64,000 bases of DNA. It comes from Piper betle. Taxonomy: Eukaryota > Streptophyta > Magnoliopsida > Piperales > Piperaceae. The stretch is taken from positions 1-64,000 of the forward strand of contig JAURVB010013256.1 in NCBI GenBank assembly GCA_033002965.1. Reading direction: 5' to 3'. Of this stretch, positions 58,506-64,000 are shown piece after piece. A program made the translations under genes and the position numbers. The notes beneath the pieces are model-generated. The model saw nothing but the letters and a program-made list of their open reading frames with translations. It did no database searches and had not been told where the DNA came from. Each line of letters begins with the position of its first letter. The first letter of the stretch is position 1.

Positions 58506-59062
58506 TCTCTCAGGTCATTTTGAGATTGGTAATTTGTCTCTCAGGTCATTCTGAGATTAGTAAAAGTCGTCTCCCAGCTCATTCAGAGATTAGAAATCAT
58601 CTCCCAGCTCATTCTGAGATTAGGTGGTCTCCCAATTCATTAAGAGAATAGTCAGGGTCTCTCAGTTCATTCTGAGATTAGAAATTGTCTCTCAGCTCAT
58701 TCTGAGATTAGGTGGTCTCCCAATTCATTTTAACATTGGTCATGGTCTCCCAGTTCATTCTGAGATTAGAAATGGTCTCCCAGCTCATTCTGAGATTAGG
58801 TGGTCTCCCAATTCATTTTGAGATTAGTCATGGTCTCCCACTTCATTCTGAGATTAGAAATTGTCTCCCAGCTCATTCTGAGATTAGGTGGTCTCCCAAT
58901 TCATTTTGAGATTAGTCATGGTCTTCCAGTTCATTCTGAAATTAGAAATTGTCTCCCAGCTCATTCTGAGATTAGGTGGTCTCCCAATTCATTTTGAGAT
59001 TAGTCATGGTCTTCCAGTTCATTCTGAAATTAGAAATTGTCTCCCAGCTCATTCTGAGATTA
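58506..59062 (-). repeat. Minisatellite array type III with 88-bp higher-order period
   Basis: About 18 units of 28-30 bp. Blocks of three units repeat every 88 bp, seen at 58624, 58712, 58800, 58888 and 58976. As 88 is not a multiple of three, each block opens in a new frame and gives near-identical short translations. Confidence 0.9.
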
Positions 59063-59424
59063 GTGCCGACAAGGCTACCGGTTTGCGAAAATACAACATT
59101 TCACATAGTTATACTAGTTTGGGGAAATACAACATTTTATATAATTATACCAGTTTGGGAAAATACAATATTTCAAATAATTATACGGACACACATAGTA
59201 ATTCTAAAGGTGTGGCCCTGTGTGAGACTGAGTCAATTCCTTGACCTCGATTTCGTTCCAGCGCATGGTGGTCGAATCTAGGCTCAAGCTGACCAGGGCT
59301 GCCAACAAGGGAAAGTACAACATTTTAAATGATTATACGGACTATACAACATTTCAAATGATTATACGGACCTGGATATTTCGAACTCGCAGCTGCGACC
59401 AACGATCCTAATCTGATCGAGAAC

Positions 59425-59452
59425 ATGAAATTATACATAAGTATAATTTTAT
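59425..59452. repeat. 28-bp LTR palindrome, one mismatch
   Basis: Same single change in the left arm as the partner LTR at 54974. Confidence 0.85.
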
Positions 59453-60690
59453 TCGAGTACGAATGCATGGAGCTAAATATCTAATATATATATATTATTT
59501 TTCAAAAATATTCAATATTAAATTATCAACAAATCTAGTGAGATAATTAATTATTCATGTGACATAATTATTTAAGTCATACTTTACATTTTAAATTAAT
59601 TATCTAAATCATAATTAATACCTAACAGTTGATAAAATAATTATTACTAGTAAACAAATATTTAATTTTCCTTTGTGGTGATAATTACTTAACCCTGATC
59701 TTGATGATTTTGTTTACAGTTATAATTTTTAATCGCTACTATTATTTATAGCAATTTAGTTAATTAAGTTGTTCGACTAAATTAATTTAATTAATTTGTA
59801 TTATTCTAATTTAAAGATATTACTAATACAATTATTTTAAATTATTCCACTCAACAAAGTTTCGAACTTCATTTATTTTCATTATGCTATTTAGGTTGGA
59901 CGCTTATGATTTTTACCCGATTATATTTTAATAACCCCTTTTCTACCTTACTGACTCGTTATTAAAATAATCACTTTATTTACCTAATATTAAATTTAAT
60001 TTGGTAAAGGTAAAATCTTTATTTTCTTAATCCCTTATAAACATCAAATTTAAAATTAATCACTTATAGTATGTCGATTAATTATCGATCGTTTATCATT
60101 ACCGTATTTTTTTATTACTTATGTCCATGTCGATTTCGTCAAATAATTAATTAGTTTAGCGACTTTAACCATAAGCCATAAAAATGATTATTTTTTAATG
60201 ATTTATTACGAGTTAGTTTTTTATTTTTTTAACTTGAGTCGGTATCGAGTCAACCTATATTTACAAAACTGCCACCCTCCTTCTCTTCTTCTTCTTCTTC
60301 TTCTTCTTCTTCCCGTCGCCATTCTTCTCTTCTCCAAAAATAGGTTCGTCCTTCTCCTCCAACCCTTATCTTGGCACCCAATTGAACCACCATCTAAACA
60401 TCCCAACAAAGCATCAACAACAAGGTAAAATCAGCAAGCGAGGAAGCCTCATGTGCGTGTTTTACAGCAGCGATCCCAGACGCCGTCCTGCACCAAACCA
60501 GGCATGTTCCTCTTCTCCCAGCCTCAAGACCCCTCCTTTCTTGCACCTTGCTCCAATTCATATGTTCCACGACCTCAGGCTGGCATCAAAACTGGAAAGA
60601 TTGGCCACCTTTGGACGTTGCATGGAGTATGGTCGTTCTCCCCACTTCTGCACTTCACCACCATGAATTCCGGCGAGAAGGTCATCCGTT

Positions 60691-61017
60691 GTGGACTGTT
60701 CCGGCGGTCTGAACTGCTGTGAAGGAACCCATGATGCTGTCGACGAAGCACAACCGGTGTCTACCCCTCTGAACGTCCATTACAGCACCTATTGCAGCAG
60801 AACGTCGCCACTTCCATCACCCTTGCAACTCCGCCCATTCACCGCTGCAATTCTGCCACCCACTGGAAACCAGGGACATGGCGAGTCCTCCCTTCGACCC
60901 AGCAGCAATAGAGGTCGTTGGGGTGTGAGGAACTGCCTTGCAATTGTTCTTACGGTCGCCCATCTTGCCAAAGTTTTAGGCTACTCGGCCATGGACGGGA
61001 TTCCAATTTCAGTTTAG
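60691..61017 (+). other. Conserved antisense open frame in B LTR, longest copy
   Basis: 108 codons. It begins MDCSGGLNCCEGTHDAVDEA, contains STYCSRTSPLPSPLQLRPF and ends at a stop in the LTR. See the copy at 46422-46661 for comparison. No signal peptide, membrane segment or known domain is evident. Confidence 0.35.
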
Positions 61018-61588
61018 TTTAGTTCTCTTCTTGTTGATTTACAACTTTAATTCCCATGATTAACAAGCTTACTATCAATTAAAAATATGCATGCAAGAGT
61101 CCTAACGTAAAAGAATTAAGAAAAGGTACGAGATACTCACGCAGCAATGAGGAGGGTGCCTGAGACGGAGAGGAGACACGAAGGAGTGGATGGCTAGGGA
61201 AAAGGATTTCCCACAATCTTCACAACTACATATATATACAACTCAACGAGTCCCTAAATTAAATTCTTACACCCTACCCTACCGCCCATTCATGAATAGG
61301 TATCACTTGGTTAAAGTTCGTTCTCCCTTTTCCTCCCACTCACCAAGTCGTCACCCACCCAAGACCGGGGGTTTGGCCTTAGGTCGAACCATGACTGGTC
61401 GTAATGATCTATAATCTGATGACCAATCATATCGATTCACCCGTACTTCACTTAACAGGGTAACCGGGTAAATAAATGGGTAAATAATAAAATATAATAA
61501 TTAACCGAGTAAAGAATATAACACATTCAGTCCTTTTCGAACCACATCTGCGTCAAAAATTTTTTTTTCTCACAGTCTTTACAAGTAG

Positions 61589-62440
61589 AGTCATAGTAGT
61601 TGTCCTTGTTCCATTATGGAACAGAGTGAGATAATTCATTTACGACTGAGTTTGCTAGGACCTGGTGAGTAGTCTTATTCCTCTACTTGGGACATCTGAG
61701 TGTTTGACATAGATTGGCGACAGTGAGCTATATAGCTCATTTTCATTTGCACTTATTTAGTACTACAACCCACCATATACTAGTAGGACACACAGGACAC
61801 CCTAGAATTACTATAGGACCAAGATTAGAGTGGCCTGAGGGTACACGTAGTTGACCTGTCACATTGATGAGGATTAGGGAGACATGGGTAGATGATAGGT
61901 AGCACACATCGCACCGATATAGTTTTTCTTTATGTAGTTCAGACTAGTACCCTGTAGTACTTTAGAGTACCTACTCGACTACCCGGTAGGCCCTTAGGGG
62001 TGAGCTTAGGTTTTTCCCGCTGATGTCATTGCATTTCAGTCTCCATAGTTAGTAATGACCCTCCTAGTAGTTAGTCTGGTGAGATGGCTTGAGCATGCAT
62101 GGTCAGTTCAGCAAGACAATTCGTGCATGCATGGTCAGTCCAACGAGATGATTCGAGCATGCACGATCAGTCCAGCGAGATGATTCAAGCTTGTATTGTT
62201 AGTGAAGACAGATGATTCTAGCATATATTGCATGTTTTGTCAAATGATTCGAGTACGTTTAGTCTGTCTAGCCTAATTAGTAAGGAGCTAGTGAGCTTTG
62301 TCAGTGTTAAGAGATCTAGCTTCATGTTGGTACGTTTGGACCGTGTGCTTTCAAGGGAGTGCTACCAGTTTGTAAGCAAGATGGCATCCTCATTTTAATC
62401 CTCCAATTTCAGTTGATGTAAGAATTTTCGAGGACAAAAT
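61589..62440 (+). mobile_element. Family C element, 3' noncoding interior, right part
   Basis: No gene is seen. It continues 53457-53916 after removal of the B element. Near 62095-62240 lies a short degenerate repeat with GCATGCATGGTCAGTCCA and GAGATGATTC. TTTTCGAGGACAAAATTTTT near 62424-62443 is the block that usually precedes the polypurine tract. Confidence 0.65.
62095..62245 (+). repeat. Degenerate 30-bp repeat
   Basis: Four to five copies of GCATGCATGGTCAGTCCA followed by GCGAGATGATTCGA, decaying to the right. Confidence 0.7.
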
Positions 62441-62456
62441 TTTTATGAGGAGAGAT
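62441..62456 (+). promoter_or_regulatory. Polypurine tract of C element
   Basis: TTTTATGAGGAGAGAT directly before the LTR terminus TGTAAAACCC. Confidence 0.75.
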
Positions 62457-64000
62457 TGTAAAACCCCTGTTTCAGCTTAGGGTTTTACCCGATTTTAGTT
62501 TTGTCTAGTTTGGGCAATCTGGAGTCAGTTCAAGCGAGCTCGAGCTAGAATAGTTTTCATATTATGAATATTGGCCCAGATGGCCGTATGAGCATGTTAT
62601 AGTGGTTGAATATGCCTGACATATAAATGATAAGATCATGAGTTATCAGTGTATACTAAGGAATACATATTTGTTTGCATATGTTAGCAGGGATTTTAGG
62701 CCTAGAACTAGGCCGTTGCAGCATTTAGTATCTGTTTGGGATTTTTAGGGTATCTCATTGCATGCGTCACAGGGATTTTAGACCATCGGATTGTGTCCTG
62801 TGGGACCAACTCGATTGCGCTTAGGGTTTCGAGGCCTATTTACCCTTCTTGCCTCGATTCCCACCTGTAGAGTTAATTTCAGGACTCGAGTCAATTTCGA
62901 GTTTGGACGGTCTTGATCCGAGCTTTTCGTCTATATGTATATTACATATACCCGTAGGTGGGTTCCACTAGACCATGAGTTGTCAAACGTTTAAATCGTG
63001 CCATGTGGCAACATTTGAGCCGCACACGTCCACCCTGGCTCCACCATATTATTTCCCAGATCTTCCACGATCTTCCACGACTTCAATGTGTTAACACTGC
63101 CGCCACTTCAGCTTGCAGCCCGTGAGTCTCTGGACCTCCTTCGGCCACCCATTTGGTACAGCCATGACCGCTTCGTGGCCGGCTTTCCATTCGTACCACT
63201 CACGACCACCGGTGCCACCGCAGTCGCCGTCGGTGACCGACGTTTTGATCACTATTCATCATCACTGCCGCCACCGTTTAGGCCATTTTTTGGCACTGGC
63301 AAGCCACCACCGGCCAATCCAACGACCCCAACAGCATCTATTCACTGTGATCCTTATTTTGAGACAACCCACGATGACCGCTGCAGCCACGTTCGTCGCC
63401 GACGACATCGCCAGCGAACCGCCTCCTTCTTGCTGTTTCCAGCCAGCCAGTGGCCGGAATCTGATGGTTTTCACCACCACCACCTCTGCCTTGATGCCAC
63501 CTTCCGATCCCGACCAGTGGTGACCACATTCACACGGCCGATGGCGTTCTCCGGCGACGGGCACCATTCGCCCTGTCCGCGGTCCGCCTACCCGCAACCA
63601 CTCCTGATTGGTCATGCCCAACTCCGCCAGCCCATGTCCATGTCCGTGTCCATCAGCCTAGCCAACTCAGCCCATTTTCTAATTAACCCAAACCGGTTTG
63701 GTTCAGCCCTTTTGGCTTGGTCTGGTTCAGCTTGGTTCTGTCCGGTGGAGCCAATTTTCGGCTGTTTCTCGATCGTTTTTTGTAACTCGAGAACCCTTAA
63801 ATTATTTTAGATTCATATCCACATGATTTAGCATGATTGGATGTTATCATGATTTATCTTTCTTTATTGTCTTCTTTAATTACTTAATTAATTAATTATT
63901 CATTATTATATATTTGTTTTTATTTATATGTTTATCATATATGATGAATGTTTATATAATTATTTGCTAGTATTAAGATTATATTTACTTTTGAATATTA
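62457..64000 (+). mobile_element. Family C 3' LTR (plus strand), cut by window edge
   Basis: It starts TGTAAAACCCCTG and TTAGGGTTTTA as expected for a C LTR, then diverges from the other C copies. Positions 63030-63780 are GC-rich and hold a 240-codon frame (63088-63810) with overlapping frames on both strands. The protein is Pro/His/Arg-rich with no domain I recognise, and GC-rich LTR blocks elsewhere open frames the same way, so I do not call a gene. Confidence 0.7.

Larger units (their letters stand above)
53917..61583 (-). mobile_element. Family B element (minus strand) with perfect target duplication, internally deleted
   Basis: The block runs from TGTAACGACC to CAGTCTTTACA and is flanked by AGTAG on both sides. 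In minus-strand order it has 5' LTR 58073-61583, tRNA-Met-type primer site, gag start, part of gag fused to reverse transcriptase, part of RNase H, then a deletion into the 3' LTR (53917-56212). Integrase, protease and the gag zinc knuckle are missing. Confidence 0.9.
58073..61583 (-). repeat. Family B 5' LTR, 3.5 kb
   Basis: It runs from TGCAACTACC (a decayed TGTAACGACC) to CAGTCTTTACA, 3,511 bp, the longest B LTR here. It contains array type III at 58506-59062, the palindrome (one mismatch) at 59425-59452, a CTT tract at 60281-60312, the conserved antisense frames (60382-60666 and 60691-61017 on plus), TACATATATATACAACTC near 61226 as a possible promoter zone, and the ACCGGGTAAATAA zone near 61462. 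Confidence 0.88.

Noticed and set aside
58506..59062. CRISPR-like array (regular repeats with short spacers)
   Set aside because: The units are contiguous diverged minisatellite copies without unique spacers, in a plant LTR.
63088..63810. 240-codon open frame as a host gene
   Set aside because: It lies inside a family C LTR in GC-rich sequence with overlapping frames on both strands. The product is low complexity and has no recognisable domain.
1..64000. tRNA, rRNA or other structural RNA genes
   Set aside because: Only primer sites complementary to tRNA ends were found; no cloverleaf or rRNA stretch was recognised by eye. A tRNAscan-type search would settle it.

Overview
This window is plant nuclear DNA, almost certainly from a large, repeat-rich flowering-plant genome. 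I find no convincing host gene. Nearly every base can be assigned to LTR retrotransposons, solo or broken LTRs, or the noncoding interiors of such elements. The plant call rests on three things: primer sites for plant tRNA-Asp and initiator tRNA-Met, an Athila/Tat-branch Ty3/gypsy element and chromovirus-type gypsy elements, and a TRIM (terminal-repeat retrotransposon in miniature). The species cannot be told from the sequence.

I use working names for the repeat families. Family B: gypsy elements with 2.8-3.5 kb LTRs running TGTAAAGACC...GTTACA and a tRNA-Met primer site. Family C: gypsy elements with about 3.0 kb LTRs running TGTAAAACC...GTGTTACA. Family A: a short-interior element with 1.37 kb LTRs whose 3' end resembles family B. 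Athila-like: 9.5 kb with 1.17 kb LTRs and a tRNA-Asp primer site. TRIM: about 154-bp LTRs and an interior under 200 bp.

Layout. 1-462 is a minus-strand B LTR end. 463-1068 and 37124-38624 are two parts of one plus-strand B LTR. They are separated by a 36-kb block (1069-37123) that begins and ends with family C LTR termini and is flanked by the 5-bp duplication TTTAA. Inside that block lie two more C LTRs (2414-5139, and the solo LTR 5216-8259 with duplication ACGAG), a scrambled B element (9054-19389), an unassigned stretch (19390-21260), a family A element (21261-34262) and a minus B LTR (34263-36467). The right LTR of the A element is split by a TRIM cluster (23465-34061, duplication GCTTC), and the TRIM cluster is split by the Athila-like element (24333-33828). 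That gives nesting at least five levels deep. 38625-41736 is another B LTR facing the previous one tail to tail.

42131-45925 is a decayed chromodomain-type gypsy element. 45926-48420, 48421-50399 and 50400-53456 are a B LTR, a second truncated Athila-like element and a complete B LTR without target duplication. 53457-53916 plus 61589-62456 is the 3' noncoding interior of a C element, split by a minus-strand B element (53917-61583, duplication AGTAG). The C element's LTR starts at 62457 and runs off the window.

No element here looks autonomous. The Athila-like copy has all gag-pol domains, but also several frameshifts, two in-frame stops and a 196-bp duplication in integrase. The longest open gypsy frame (14389-16443) covers zinc knuckle, protease, reverse transcriptase and part of RNase H. 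The most unusual pattern is in the B-type LTRs. At one position they carry tandem arrays of unrelated short units, most of them with internal dyad symmetry. Next to the arrays lies a 28-bp palindrome conserved in nine LTR copies.
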